From the NCBI GenBank assembly GCA_026168455.1, contig CM047426.1:77093986-77157985 (forward strand): 64,000 nucleotides of DNA, given 5' to 3'. Made by a program: the position numbers and the translations under genes. Shown here piece after piece: positions 42,479-54,717 of this stretch (positions are counted from its first letter, which is position 1; each line of letters opens with the position of its first letter). The notes beneath the pieces are model-generated. The model worked only from the letters and a program-made list of their open reading frames with translations, was not told where the DNA came from and did no database searches. The stretch comes from Theocolax elegans (taxonomy: Eukaryota; Arthropoda; Insecta; Hymenoptera; Cerocephalidae).

Positions 42479-44913
42479 ACGGACGCGTGGTGGTGTCAGG
42501 TTGACATAGATGGATTCCGGATCCGTGCGTTGTTCGATCCAGGTGCATCGACAACCGTAATGGGTCCAAGCGGTTTGCAGTTAGCAACCGCTCTAGGCAG
42601 GTCGCTTCTCGAGTCGCGAGCTGGCAATGCCAAGCTCGCTGATGGTAGTACTCATCCGTTGTGTGGTCACGTGATGCTACCATTTACCATCGGTAAAGAG
42701 ACTCGAGAAATACGTGTTTGCGATCATGCCGAACCTGGATGCTGAATGCTACATCGGAGTAAATTTTATCCGAGCATTCCGAGCCGTCCTAGACCCAAAT
42801 TCCGACCGTTTATTCCTAAAGGGAACGGATCAAGTCCTACAGTTGGAAGTGGCAAGTATGGAAAGTGGCAATGCTTCATTATCGTCAGCAGGTGTCGCTG
42901 ACGTAACAGAAGTAGAGCGCACACAATTGCGCGAACTTCTAGACCGAGTGTTGTCCACAACCTTGCCAAAGATCGGCCGTTCTTACGATGTCGAACATAT
43001 AATCGACGTCGGATCAGCCAGGCCGATCAAACAGAGGTATTACCCCGTCTCTGATAAAATTCGAGAGGAAATGCAACGTCAAGTTCGCGAGATGCTCGAG
43101 ACTGGCGTTATTGAACCCTCGAAAAGCGGTTGGTCCAGCCCCGTGGTGATGGCGAAGAAGGGTGAGAATGCTAGGCGTTTTTGCATCGATTTTAGGAAAG
43201 TCAACGCTTTGACGAAACCTGATGCATATCCTTTGCCATATATGCAGGATATCCTACGCAAACTCAAAAAAGCCCGATACATCTCCACGATCGATATGAA
43301 CTGTGCGTATCACCAGATACCTCTACAGGTGGAGTCGCGCCCGATAACGGCTTTTACGGTACCTGGAATGGGTTTGTTCCAGTTTACTCGTATGCCGTAT
43401 GGATTGGCAAATGCTGGCGCGACATTCCAGCGCATGATCGATCAGGTGATTGGACCCGAACTCGAACCAGTTGCTTATGCATATCTCGACGATATCATTA
43501 TTGTCACGGAGACGTTTGAAGAGCATAAGCAACTGTTCATCGAGGTGTTAACTCGCTTGGCAGAAGCCGGTTTATCTGTTAATCGGGAGAAATGTGTCTT
43601 CTGCCAGCCCGAAGTGAGATATTTGGGTGTGCGAGTTAACCGAGACGGGATACGACCTGACCCAGCTAAAACGGAGCCGATTAAAGAATATCCGGCTCCC
43701 AAGAATTTGAAGCAGCTGAGACGGTTTCTCGGAATGGCATCTTGGTACAGACGCTTCATGCACGACTATGCTACCATAGCTGAGCCTCTAACGCGTCTGA
43801 CCAAGAAAGACCAGAAGTATCTTTGGCTGGAAGAACAAGAGAGCGCTTTCCAGCAGCTTAAAGCTTTGTTGATGACAGCACCCGTTCTGCAAACTCCCGA
43901 TGAGAATGGTGAGTATGTGGTCCAAACTGACGCTAGTGACACTGGTATCGGTGCAGTGTTGCTACAGATTGTCGGTGGAGAAGAGAGAGTCCTGGAGTTC
44001 GCCAGTAGAATCCTCTCCCCCGCCGAACGCAATTACAGCGTCACAGAACGGGAATGCCTGGCCGTAGTATGGGCGATTAAGAAGTTTAGACCATACATCG
44101 AAGGTTACCAGTTTAAAATTGTCACTGACCATAGTAGTCTTCGTTGGTTATGCAATATTCGCAATCCAACGAGCCGGCTCGCCAGATGGGCGTTAGAACT
44201 CCAGTCTCATAACTTTACTATTGAGCACAGGAAAGGAGCTCTAAACTACGTTCCTGATGCACTTTCTCGTATGTATGAGGAAGACGAGCCGGCCTTATCC
44301 TCCGTCTCTTGGAGCCAGACTACTAAGGACCCCTGGTACCTTTCGTGGACTAAAGACGTAAGTGAGCGGCCGAGAGAATTTCCTGATTGGAAGATCCAAG
44401 GTGGAAACTTGTATTCGTATCGGGTGGATACTGAATTGGATGACGCCATGGAAGATCAAGACGCTTGGAAGTTGGTCGTACCCGAAGAGCACAGGCAGAC
44501 CATCCTCCGAGAATGTCATGATGATCCGGCAGCTGGCCATCTAGGTAGAGAAAAGACATTTGCTCGCGTGGCAAAGTTATATTATTGGCCACGTTACTAT
44601 GCCGAAGTTGGCGAGTATGTACGCAAATGTCAGGTGTGCCAGCAATGCAAGGTGGAGCAACGCCCTCCCAGGGGTTTGATGGGTAGGCGAGTGGTTGAAA
44701 AGCCATGGCAAGTGGTAGCAGGAGATGTTACTGGACCACTTCCCCGCTCCACACACGGATTTGAATATATTTTGGTCTTCCAAGATTTGTTCACGCGCTG
44801 GATTGAAGCAGTGCCGATCCGGAAAGCTAACGCTAAGACGATCGTGAAAGAGTTACACGAACGAGTCGTCATGCGTTTTGGCACACCGGAAGTATTTTTA
44901 TCCGACAACGGCA
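42479..44913 (+). pseudogene. pol: gypsy pol, partial copy 2 (PR-RT-RNase H-IN N-terminal part)
   Basis: It restarts inside the protease (WWCQVDIDGF), with an extra T near 42718 that shifts frame between protease and RT. The frame then stays open from 42714: RT (YLDD at 43482-43493), RNase H ([37 protein letters not shown]), integrase zinc finger (ECHDDPAAGHLG ... CQVCQQCK, HHCC type) and the first two core acidic blocks (VVAGDVTGPLP; FLSDNG). After DNG (44913) it jumps 317 bp ahead relative to copy 3, losing the third acidic residue and the integrase C-terminal core. It is the best PR-RT-RH copy present. Confidence 0.88.
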
Positions 44914-45302
44914 TCGTTTGCTTGAGTGGAGTGATCGGCTATCACGACTACCTGAGCTTCACAAGAAAGCTTCAGCTAGAGCTAATCCAGCGCACAAGGC
45001 GTCTCGGCCAAGTTAGCTTCAAAATACGTCGGTCCTTATTTGATCGTCCACAGATACGGCCCAAATACTGTTCAGATCCAAGATACTCAGGGACATGAGG
45101 AGAAATGCCATGTCCAGTACCTCAAACCGTACTTATCGGATGACCATGGCGATGAGTACGGCCAAGAAGACGACATCGAGACCGATCTACCTACGAGGGA
45201 AGAGGAACCCGAACGCGATACGGTTCCTGCGAGCGAAGACGTCTCACGCGACGAGACGCAAGCGAGCGCCGTTCCACGCGAGGAACGAGATAACGCGAAC
45301 GT
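44914..45302 (+). pseudogene. Displaced duplicate of the pol 3' tail
   Basis: This segment duplicates 45827-46217 almost exactly: the end of integrase and an acidic tail (YLKPYLSDD...). It joins copy 2 upstream and copy 3 downstream, at CA and GTC microhomologies respectively. Confidence 0.85.
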
Positions 45303-46366
45303 CAGGTGTGCCAGCAATGCAAGGTGGAGCAACGCCCTCCCAGGGGTTTGATGGGTAGGCGAGTGGTTGAAAAGCCATGGCAAGTGGTAGCAGGAGATGT
45401 TACTGGACCACTATCCGGAAAGCTAACGCTAAGACGATCGTGAAAGAGTTACACGACGAGTCGTCATGCGTTTTGGCACACCGGAAGTATTTTTATCCGA
45501 CAACGGCACTGAGTTCAAGAACAAGCTCGTAGATGATTATCTCGTGGAACGAGGAATATTTCATACAACTATTCCCCCGTACCACGCTCAGGCCAATCCC
45601 GTCGAACGTGCTAATCGGACGCTGAAAACGATGGTAGCGTCTTACATTACCGAGAAGCACAACACTTGGGACGAGAAGGTACCGGACCTTGTGTTTGCTT
45701 TAAATATGGCGGTACAGAGTTCGACAGGATGGAGCCCGGCCATGTTAAATTACGGCCGGCAGCCTGAGCCACCCGGCACTGCTCGTCGAGTTCAACACGA
45801 GCTGACTCAGCAACGTTTGGAATACCATCGTTTGCTTGAGTGGAGTGATCGGCTATCACGACTACCTGAGCTTCACAAGAAAGCTTCAGCTAGAGCTAAT
45901 CCAGCGCACAAGGCGTCTCGGCCAAGTTAGCTTCAAAATACGTCGGTCCTTATTTGATCGTCCACAGATACGGCCCAAATACTGTTCAGATCCAAGATAC
46001 TCAGGGACATGAGGAGAAATGCCATGTCCAGTACCTCAAACCGTACTTATCGGATGACCATGGCGATGAGTACGGCCAAGAAGACGACATCGAGACCGAT
46101 CTACCTACGAGGGAAGAGGAACCCGAACGCGATACGGTTCCTGCGAGCGAAGACGTCTCACGCGACGAGACGCAAGCGAGCGCCGTTCCACGCGAGGAAC
46201 GAGATAACGCGAACGTCGTGTCCCCCGTTAAAAGAAGTGGAGGTAGGCCGCGTAAAAACGCGAGAGTCGTCGCCAGACCGCGGGATCGGTTGACGGTAAT
46301 TCCGATTGCTAGTCACCGCGGGCTAGCCAAACGAGGTAGAGGCAGACCACGACGGAACTGCAGTTA
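45303..46366 (+). pseudogene. pol: gypsy pol, partial copy 3 (integrase and C-terminal tail)
   Basis: It starts inside the integrase zinc finger (CQQCK) and lacks about 77 bp of the core between GPL and RKANAKT (junction at about 45413). It also has a 1-nt loss near 45457, then has an open frame from 45466: DNGTEFKNKL, AQANPVERANRTLK (third acidic residue), a chromatin-facing C-terminal region, an acidic stretch, and a basic tail with GGRPRK (~46245) and KRGRGRPRR (~46330-46360). The last two are AT-hook-like. It ends TAG near 46366, about 100 bp before the polypurine tract. Confidence 0.85.
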
Positions 46367-46466
46367 GTATCCGGATTTTTGAACCAGGTTTTTTTTTTCG
46401 TTGTACCTGTGTAGCCACTTCCCATCCCAAATTCGTCAGGGATGCAGAAACCACATCACGGGTATG

Positions 46467-46484
46467 TGGAATCTGGAAGGGGGG
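46467..46484 (+). promoter_or_regulatory. Polypurine tract
   Basis: GGAATCTGGAAGGGGGG-type purine run immediately before the 3' LTR; the standard primer for plus-strand DNA synthesis. Confidence 0.85.
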
Positions 46485-47529
46485 TGTAACGGTAAGGTAC
46501 TGTTTACCTCACCGTTTGACGAATTCGAGCAACACGAGCGAACAGTATCATAATGTTCGCATCGGTTCGAGCCGGCGAGATTCGGCTCGGCTCGGTTCGT
46601 CGTGGCTACATGGGCGGGATCAACTTCGCGCGCAAAAGATTCGCGCACGCACCTCATTAGAGAGGTAAGGGGGAGATTCGCGCGCACTGGATAGAGTAAT
46701 AACCACCTTCTTACGTGACAGGTGTGATCCCCCCGCGTCCCGTGTTTAGCTTCGCCACGCTGTGATTTACCGTGCGTTTTGTGTGTGCGTTTCGACTGCA
46801 GGCCGATCCTGCATTTGCAGTGAGTGGTGCTACACCGTGCATCTGCCTGCAGCCACACAACCCCGGTGCACGGGCGAGCGGACAATCCGTCCGACACCGC
46901 AGCGAGAGTGAGAGAGAGAGAAAGCAACCGATCGGCTGGTCGTTGTTTACCAACGACTACAGCAGCGTACAAAGTAAGTGGTACCACTTCACGCGATCGT
47001 GTTTTTATTCGCACTTAGTAAATAATCGTGTTTCTTTATACCAGTCCCGTTGACTGGATATATTATTTTAGTTCGCGATATTTTCTTCCCCTTTCTCTAC
47101 AAGTCGGCCGTTTACCGACTTGTAATAAAAGCGTAGACCTCGGCGACAATCAGATATTTTATTTGTTATCTTTCTTTATCTTTATTTCAATAAACTCATA
47201 TTATTAGAATTCAATCGGGTGTTCGATTAATTGAATTTAACCCACGTACGATTCCTTCCGTAATCCTAAGAACTCGTATATTTCTGGTTGACAAGTGCTC
47301 GACGCGATATCCCTGTTTCGCGGTCAATTTCAGATTTGAATTTTACCTGGTTGTTATCTGAAACAATAACTCGGTTTCAGATTAACATTTAACAGATTTG
47401 GTAGAACGGACAGGTAACCGTCGCCGCATCGCGGGAAAAATATGTTTATTTAAATACGGTAAGTTTAACCGTACCGCTGAGCAGCCGCGATATTAAAATA
47501 AACATCCGTGCGGCAACCAAACTGTTACA
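46485..47529 (+). repeat. 3' LTR
   Basis: 1045 bp, collinear with the 5' LTR and differing at about a dozen bases plus one 3-bp indel (ATTATTATT versus ATTATT, near 47203). It is followed by the TAGT duplication. Confidence 0.92.
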
Positions 47530-49180
47530 TAGTATATAATACATTTAGGGAGGTAAAGTATATATAGCACACGTGAATTGCCAGCCGAGCCGAAGGCGAG
47601 GGCGGCAAACATGTGCTATGAGATCGCCATTTTACCACACGTGGTGTCTACACTGTTTTTTTCAACAACAAGACCGAAATTGCAACTTCGCGATTCGGAC
47701 GCCGGGAGCGAAAGTGGTAGTTTCGGCCCGTTGGTTAAAAAACATTATTTTTTCAATGCTTTGTTTTATTTTATAAGTTCATTATATTTATAATAGATTT
47801 TTAATGAAAAAGATTTGTAAAATATCGATTATCTTTTTGATTATCTATTACTCAAGAATCGAATTTTCGGTGATTTATTGCATAAATAATCAACGACGTA
47901 AACAATCATTTAAAAAATAATAATAATTGGCAATTAAAAATATACAGAGATAATTGCCATCACTAGCTTAAACAGAGCAATGGTATTTCGCTGCTTAACG
48001 GATAGAAGTTACGCAGCTTGTTTCGGAGACTCCAGTGTTCGAAAAATGACACATGTTCGAAATTCGAGGGAGATAGGCGTTACTATCCGCGAGTAATGAA
48101 TCTTTCAAACTGTTTTCCATTATTTGTTTGTATAAATGTAAGCAAAAAAATGAGAATACTGCCCTTCACATCCATGTAATCTACAGTTGAATGTTTCTAG
48201 ATAATTGGTACAGTAAATAATAAGATTAATTGCTTGAAAAATTCTTAGATATCAATGGCCACAGATTTTTAAAATAATTAGTCTTATTAATAACTACACC
48301 AATAATTTCCAAACTTTGCACAATTATAAATGACATCACAGCAATGTGCAGGGATCTCGTGATTTTGCTTACATTTGAATATCAAATTTTTATTTTTGTG
48401 GAAATTTAGTCAGTATAATTGACTCCAATGGTAAAATATGAATTTGTCATAAATATGATTCGATTTTTTTGTTTACTTATTGTTTTTATTGACTTTTTTC
48501 ACACACTATAAATGAGCTTATAAATTATTTTGTTTAAAAGAATTATATTAAACGCATTGCAATTATGAAAAAAAATACTTAGAAAATGTTATTTAAAGTA
48601 TTAAATTTGTAGTTACGTAAAATTAAATGACTAGTCGATATACGTTCTTTAATGTAATGTATAAATGAAAAAGGTTGAATTATATTTTGTAAGACTATTT
48701 TTATATTAATAAACACATTACTATTTTATTGTATTGTTCTGTTTTAATTCTATATAGCACTTATTTCGTTAATCGTAGAAATGATTCGAACTTATTTTTT
48801 TATAATTATTTAAATTTTTAACAATTTAATAACGTAGTTTTGGGTTCAAAATTATTTTTAATTTTCGTGTATAATAAGAAACTATTACTAGTAATAAAAA
48901 AAGTATTATAACAATTTATTCAATGAAGTACCGAAAGAGGCGGCATGTTTGAAATACATACGTTTAAGTTACATTTAACATTGTTGCATCGCCGCCGAGA
49001 TCATCGCTTCAATAACAACATGTAACCGCCGATTTTTGAGTTTTGTTTTGATCACGATATACTCGTCTGCATTTAGTTTATCCGTAGCGTTCGAAGAGAG
49101 TACATCAAAAAGGACAAATAAACGAATCTTTTTAGTGAAAAATGTGGTAGTTTCCCAACATTTTAATTAACATTTTAATC
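47530..49180. other. Spacer, mostly AT-rich, with a GC-rich patch
   Basis: A GC-rich patch at 47570-47750 (GCCGAGCCGAAGGCGAGGGC...) has two short overlapping frames of no recognised family. The rest is AT-rich. The last 200 bases may be the 5' end of the next, NOF-like, gene, but no promoter motif is clear. Confidence 0.35.
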
Positions 49181-49743
49181 ATGAATCCTGGTCGAGGAAC
49201 ACCAGCTAAAGTGTCCAAAGAATACTTTATACAGCTTCTTTTAGAGTATAGTGATAAAATTTATAAAAACTCTTATGTTACAATTAAAACCGATCCAATA
49301 TGGAAAGAAATTTCTCTTAAATTCGATGGCAAAATTCAAGATTATTCTTTATATTCTTTAGTGACGACAAATAGACACGATGTTTTAAATCAAATAAAAG
49401 AAAAATGTGGAGTGACAAATGAAAACTCTGATTGTTTTGAAGCTTCAGAGTTAGGAAACTCTGAAATTGAATCATGCCCAAACAACAGTGTTTACAACGA
49501 AAAAGAAATAGTGTGCGAATTTTTAATTCCACTAGAAAAATTCACAGAATTGACTCATTACGTCTATTATAACAGAAATCTGAGACAAGCTAAAAACAAA
49601 AAAAGGAAATATTTAAAATTTATTAGTGGACTATGGATGCCGTATTTTAACCGTCAAATATGGGATAATATCCACATCAAGTGTGGATTTAATTATAAAT
49701 CAAATAATTTAGCGTTAGACGGTCGTTCAGGGGTAATTAAGGG
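49181..49743 (+). pseudogene. NOF-like Mutator transposon protein, first exon
   Basis: The open frame from the ATG at 49181 (MNPGRGTPAKVSKEYF...) ends in a textbook donor (AAGG|GTAAGT at 49742-49748). The N-terminal region (KVSKEYFIQLLLEYSDKIY, YSLYSLVTTNRHDVL, then LRQAKNKKRKYLKF, GLWMPYFNRQIWDNIHIKCGFNYK) fits my memory of the N-terminus of arthropod NOF-like (FB-NOF/Mutator) proteins. No matching catalytic-core exon was found before the next exon at 54098. Identification is by recall and needs a profile search. Confidence 0.55.
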
Positions 49744-50611
49744 TAAGTAATCTTTTTTTCCTTGTACTTCTGTCTTATATAACTTACAAAAAAAAATAAT
49801 AATAATGTTTATCTTAAATTGCAAATGTTTAGTATAAATTTAATTTATATTTATACGGAGGATGTATCCTCGTAGAGCGAATCGAATAAGCTTTAGCTTG
49901 TACTCGCCTTCGGAGTAATTATTCTTCAATTTTCGCACCAATGGAAACTTCAAACCCGTGTCAAGCTATGACATCTACTGCATGAACTGAATTGTTTGTT
50001 GAATCTAATTGATCTATTTTTAAAGTTATTTAAAAATTTTAATGTAAATTAATTTTAATTAGTCAGTGTGTCACATTTTATGAAAATCTAATATTTATTT
50101 TTTATTCTTGATAAGGTATTATTTGCCATATTACTTTCAAAGCTTAATTGAAGCATTCGTACACTTTAATTGAGTCGCACATGAATAATAGTAAGAATGA
50201 ATTCTTATTAAAATAAATTTTCATTAAAATCGCATAGTTGTATAGTATATTCTTTCATTTTTATAAAATAAGAGTATTTCAACCTATAGTAACTATTTTA
50301 TTAGTTCTACCTAAAGTCTTAGTATAATTTAAAAAATTTTGAATTACGAAATATACTTATACCTTTTTACAATTATCTACAAAAAGTTTATTTTGCACAT
50401 ATACAATAGTATTTTTTGCTTCGTGGGTGTAAAATAGCGTTTTATGCCTGAGTATGACCTATATGCACGAGGGCTCGCAAAGCGGGCACGAGTGTTACAC
50501 GATTGCGCGAGGGCGAAAGTGCTTACCCCCAAGAGACAAACGTTTTTTGTTGCACAGGGGGCGGTTAGTACGCTATATGTAAAAAATCATATATCTTTCG
50601 CAAAATTTATA
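49744..50611. other. Intron-like spacer with GC-rich patch
   Basis: AT-rich, apart from a ~150-bp patch (50440-50580) with CACGAGGGCTCGCAAAGCGGGC. No conserved coding block is seen, though the missing NOF-like catalytic exons should lie here. Confidence 0.4.
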
Positions 50612-52680
50612 TGTACTTTTGTCGCATTTTGTAACAAATCTTATAACAATTCTTTAAGGAGACAAGCGTGGAATAAAATTTAGAAAAAATAGTTTATTAT
50701 TAATAATTCATAATTTATTATATATCAAGTTAAAACCTTTCCTATTCTTTTAAACAAATTATATAATTATTAACTTGTTTCAAGAAATTTGTAGTTAATT
50801 TATTTGCCACATAACAATGTTACCCAATTTATAGCTCTGTATACTATGATTGTTTACCATAATGTACTTACTGCAAGATATCTCACGAACCTTTTCATCG
50901 AATAGGCTGAAAATTTAACAGTAACTAGTATCACTTAAATGCATCAGAATTAAAAATATTCTAATAAAATAAAATTAATTTGCAAAATTATTGCAAAAAA
51001 TTGAAAAATTCCCGTTTCGCGAAATATCTAATACTTTCAATAAACAAAGAAAAAATCTTAAAAATAGTTCGAAATTTCAATGAAAAAAATGCCCTTGCAG
51101 TTTATTTTGGAACAAGTGGAGTTTGTTCATCAATATCGAAAAAACTCCAAATTATATTTACTTACAACTATAAAAATTGAAAGATTTTGTCCCATAGAAG
51201 ACCAATGCTAGACGACAATCATCGTATACAGTCAGTAAAAAACTACTTGAATAGAGTGTAGCTAAATTTTTAGACCTAAATTTCAATTAGTACCAGAGCA
51301 GTAACCAATCAAAAAATCGAATTTTTTGAAAAAAATAACTTTTTGGCCATTTTTATCACTAAATAACTCAAAATCTAACAATTTTTTCTTATATACATTA
51401 AATTTGAAAAAGTTTATAAATTTCAAGAAGAATCTGTTAAAATATTTCATTTATATTAGTTTAACACATTGAATATAGTTATAATTAATAAAAACCTTTG
51501 TAGTAAAAAAAGGGTTGTACGATCAAAAATATTTTATCCATCCAAGAATCTAATTCATCGATGATTAATTACCTTCAAAATGGTCCAAAGTTTGAGTGCG
51601 GCGAGCATTTCAGACAAAGTTATGGTGTTTTTAGGCAAATTTCTTAAAAAAGAGAGCAAATGCATTTTATGACAAAAACAGAGTAACCGTATACTTGCAT
51701 TCAAACAACATGGCACTATATTCTTCAATAAAACTAAAATATACTTTTGTCGCATTTTGTAACAAATCTTATAACAATTCTTTAAGGAGACAAGCGTGGA
51801 ATAAAATTTAGAAAAAATAGTTTATTATTAATAATTCATAATTTATTATATATCAAGTTAAAACCTTTCCTATTCTTTTAAACAAATTATATAATTATTA
51901 ACTTGTTTCAAGAAATTTGTAGTTAATTTATTTGCCACATAACAATGTTACCCAATTTATAGCTCTGTATACTATGATTGTTTACCATAATGTACTTACT
52001 GCAAGATATCTCACGAACCTTTTCATCGAATAGGCTGAAAATTTAACAGTAACTAGTATCACTTAAATGCATCAGAATTAAAAAATATTCTAATAAAATA
52101 AATTAATTTGCAAAATTATTGCAAAAAATTGAAAAATTCCCGTTTCGCGAAATATTCTAATACTTTCAATAAACAAAGAAAAAAATCTTAAAAAATAGTT
52201 CGAAATTTCAATGAAAAAAATGCCCTTGCAGTTTATTTTGGAACAAGTGGAGTTTGTTCATCAATATCGAAAAAACTCCAAATTTATATTTACTTACAAC
52301 TATAAAAATTGAAAGATTTTGTCCCATAGAAGACCAATCTCAGACTTACATCATCCGTATACAGGGTAATACAGAGTAATAGCAGTATATGAATGTTTAT
52401 ATATATATACCTTTGTAGTAAAAAAAAGGGTTGTACGATCAAAATATTTTATCCATCCAAGAATCTAATTCATCGATGATTAATTACCTTCAAAATGGTC
52501 CAAAGTTTGAGTGCGGCAGAGCATTTCAGACAAAGTTATGGTGTTTTTAGGCAAATTTCTTAAAAAAGAGAGCAAATGCATTTTATGACAAAAACAGAGT
52601 AACCGTATACTTGCATTCAAACAACATGGCACTATTATTCTTCAATAAAACTAAAATATACTATTTAATGTTAGTTACTG
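50612..52680 (+). repeat. Direct tandem duplication with a shortened second copy
   Basis: 50612-51740 is repeated as 51741-52680 ('CTTTTGTCGCATTTTGTAACAAATC' starts both). The second lacks about 260 bp corresponding to 51233-51490. The first copy has several single-base losses in homopolymers (for example near 51600 and 51720). The second copy, and the inverted third copy at about 52900-53110, agree with each other against it. Confidence 0.85.
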
Positions 52681-53453
52681 ATACTTTTCAATCTCTAAGC
52701 TGCTTACAAACACAAAGCAGTAGGTATAAGCAGTTATACCTGTTATATAATTGAATAAATACCTGAAACTTATTAAAATTCCAATAAATCAAATTATATA
52801 ACAGGTATAACTGCTTATACCTATTGCTTTGTGTTTGTAAGCAGCTTAGAGATTGAAAAGTATCAGTAACTAACATTAAATAGTATATTTAGTATTATTG
52901 AAGAATAATAGTGCCATGTTGTTTGAATGCAAGTATACGGTTACTCTGTTTTTGTCATAAAATGCATTTGCTCTCTTTTTTAAGAAATTTGCCTAAAAAC
53001 ATCATAACTTTGTCTGAAATGCTCTGCCGCACTCAAACTTTGCACCATTTTGAAGGTAATTAATCATCGATGAATTAGATTCTTGGATGGATAAAATATT
53101 TTTGATCGTACAACCCTTTTTTTTACTATAAAGATTTTTATTAATTATAACTATATTCAATGTGTTAAACTAATATAAATGAAATATTTCAACAGATTCT
53201 TCTTGAAATTTATAAACTTTTTCAAATTTAATGTATATAAGAAAAAATTGTTAGATTTTGAGTTATTTAGTGATAAAAATGGCCAAAAGTCATTTTTTTC
53301 AAAAAATTCAATTTTTTGATTGGTTACTGCTCTGGTACTAATTAAAATTTAGGTCTAAAAATTTAGCTACACTCTATTCAAGTAGTTTTTACTGATTTCA
53401 TACATTAAAACAAAATTCTATTTTTAACTGGATCACTTCACATGGAATCTCCC
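51233..53453. mobile_element. Foldback MITE broken by duplication
   Basis: The right arm (52790-53453) ends GATCACTTCACATGGAATCTCCCATAT, a variant of the terminus at 9089-9107. Its complement is split into an outer part (51233-51740) and an inner part (52396-52760), separated by the duplicated segment. The hairpin turn is at about 52765-52790 ('GTATAAGCAGTTATACCTGTTATATAA' and complement). Confidence 0.75.
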
Positions 53454-54097
53454 ATATGTATACCCACATACACATACTATATATCTTATTATAAATTATA
53501 CATTTTTTATTTCTTAATTTATTTAAATCATATTATTTCTGTAATGTTCATGGATATAAGAGTTTTTCAATGCGTTCCACAAAAGTCTTGCCAATTAATT
53601 TCTTTTTATAACTTTTTATCACAGTTAATAGTTACTAATGAATTTAACAATTAAAAATTTCAGATTTAATAATAGAAAAGAAAAAAAACCTACGTTATTC
53701 ATACTACCTGGAAATTTTTGTACTCTATACAAAATTAATCACACATTATTTTTTTCAATCAGCTTTAATAACATTTATTGTTATCAAAATTGAACTATTT
53801 AAGTAGATGGAATTTTAGAAGAGTTTTCGATATCTACTATTATTTTTTTTTTTAATTTATATACTTCTAATAAAAATTTTCGTATTTTCTAAGGTAATCT
53901 ATTTATCCCCCCTTACCTACTTAAGGCGTTCAATTCAGTTTTATACTAATTTAATGTAGTTTTACGTTCAAGAAAATAATATTACGTTTATTAGAAATTT
54001 AAATATAATATTCTATTGCTGACGAATCTTGCAATAATTATAATAAAATATAACATTTTTAATTATATCCATACTTAGTATATTTTATATTTCCTAG
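53454..54097. other. AT-rich spacer before the NOF-like internal exon
   Basis: No gene seen. It ends in a good 3' splice site (TTATATTTCCTAG|C at 54097). Confidence 0.45.
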
Positions 54098-54484
54098 CTG
54101 CAACTGCGAAAAAGGACAATTTACAGTATGCCAAAAAATTGCAGAAAGGAACACTACTGGTGACATTCATCAATTTCTATCCCATTTTCATAAATTAGCT
54201 CCATATCCAAAGGAATTTGTATGCGATGAAGCACGAGCCTTATTAAATGCAGCCGTCCTACAGTATTCGCGGTGTTTTAATATCGAAGAATATGCAGATT
54301 ATTTGAGAGAACCTGAACATATTCAAACAAGAATCCGGATGGACATAGCACATTTTTTGAACAAATACCGACATCATTTACACGATTTGAATCGTCGAGT
54401 GGCAGTGCTTTATAAAGCTGCAATCGGACAAACGATTATGTGTCAGGATCTTATTCAAGCAGAAAAAATATTTCGGGGCATTTA
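54098..54484 (+). pseudogene. NOF-like protein, internal exon
   Basis: After the acceptor the frame reads CNCEKGQFTVCQKIAERN, KEFVCDEARALLNAAVLQYSRC, RIRMDIAHFLNKYRHHL, RRVAVLYKAAIGQTIMCQDL, and stops at TAA 54482. It has the features I associate with the post-catalytic region of NOF-like proteins ('R-I-D-x-A-H-F' and 'F-Y-x-A-A-I-G-Q'). No donor precedes the stop, so this copy is broken or the exon was truncated. The real frame does not match the phase of the first exon. Confidence 0.5.
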
Positions 54485-54717
54485 AATTATTGAAGTTTCT
54501 TTCTGAATTCGAAACATACGCACATGCACACGTATACGCCCTCGCGCTTGCACACACTTATACATACACTATAAACAATAAACAAGTAGTATATTATTAC
54601 ACTGATGTGGGGATGGTTCTCACTCACTCGCTTCGCTCGTGCGAACAACTTCGAGTAGAATAAAAAAACACCTCCTAAAACAGTTTCGAACGATATTTTA
54701 TAGCATTAAAGAAAAGT
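54485..54717. other. Spacer with CA-rich and GCTTCGCTCG patch
   Basis: Short (CA)-type sequence near 54515-54575 and CTCACTCGCTTCGCTCG at about 54632. No gene. Confidence 0.4.

Larger units (their letters stand above)
31594..47529 (+). mobile_element. Ty3/gypsy LTR retrotransposon, nearly full length, rearranged
   Basis: Order: 5' LTR (31594-32641), primer binding site, leader with an inserted Penelope pair, gag, frameshift site, pol (PR-RT-RNase H-IN order, as in Ty3/gypsy), polypurine tract (46467-46484), and 3' LTR (46485-47529). TAGT flanks both sides (31590-31593, 47530-47533). The LTRs differ at about a dozen positions in 1.05 kb, so insertion is recent. No env is present. Pol is broken into three overlapping partial copies, so this copy is not autonomous as it stands. 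Confidence 0.93.

Noticed and set aside
46367..46484. An envelope gene between pol and the 3' LTR
   Set aside because: Only about 100 bp separates the pol stop from the polypurine tract, so there is no room for one.
47573..47793. Two overlapping plus-strand ORFs in the GC-rich patch
   Set aside because: Short, overlapping in two frames, no recognisable motif.
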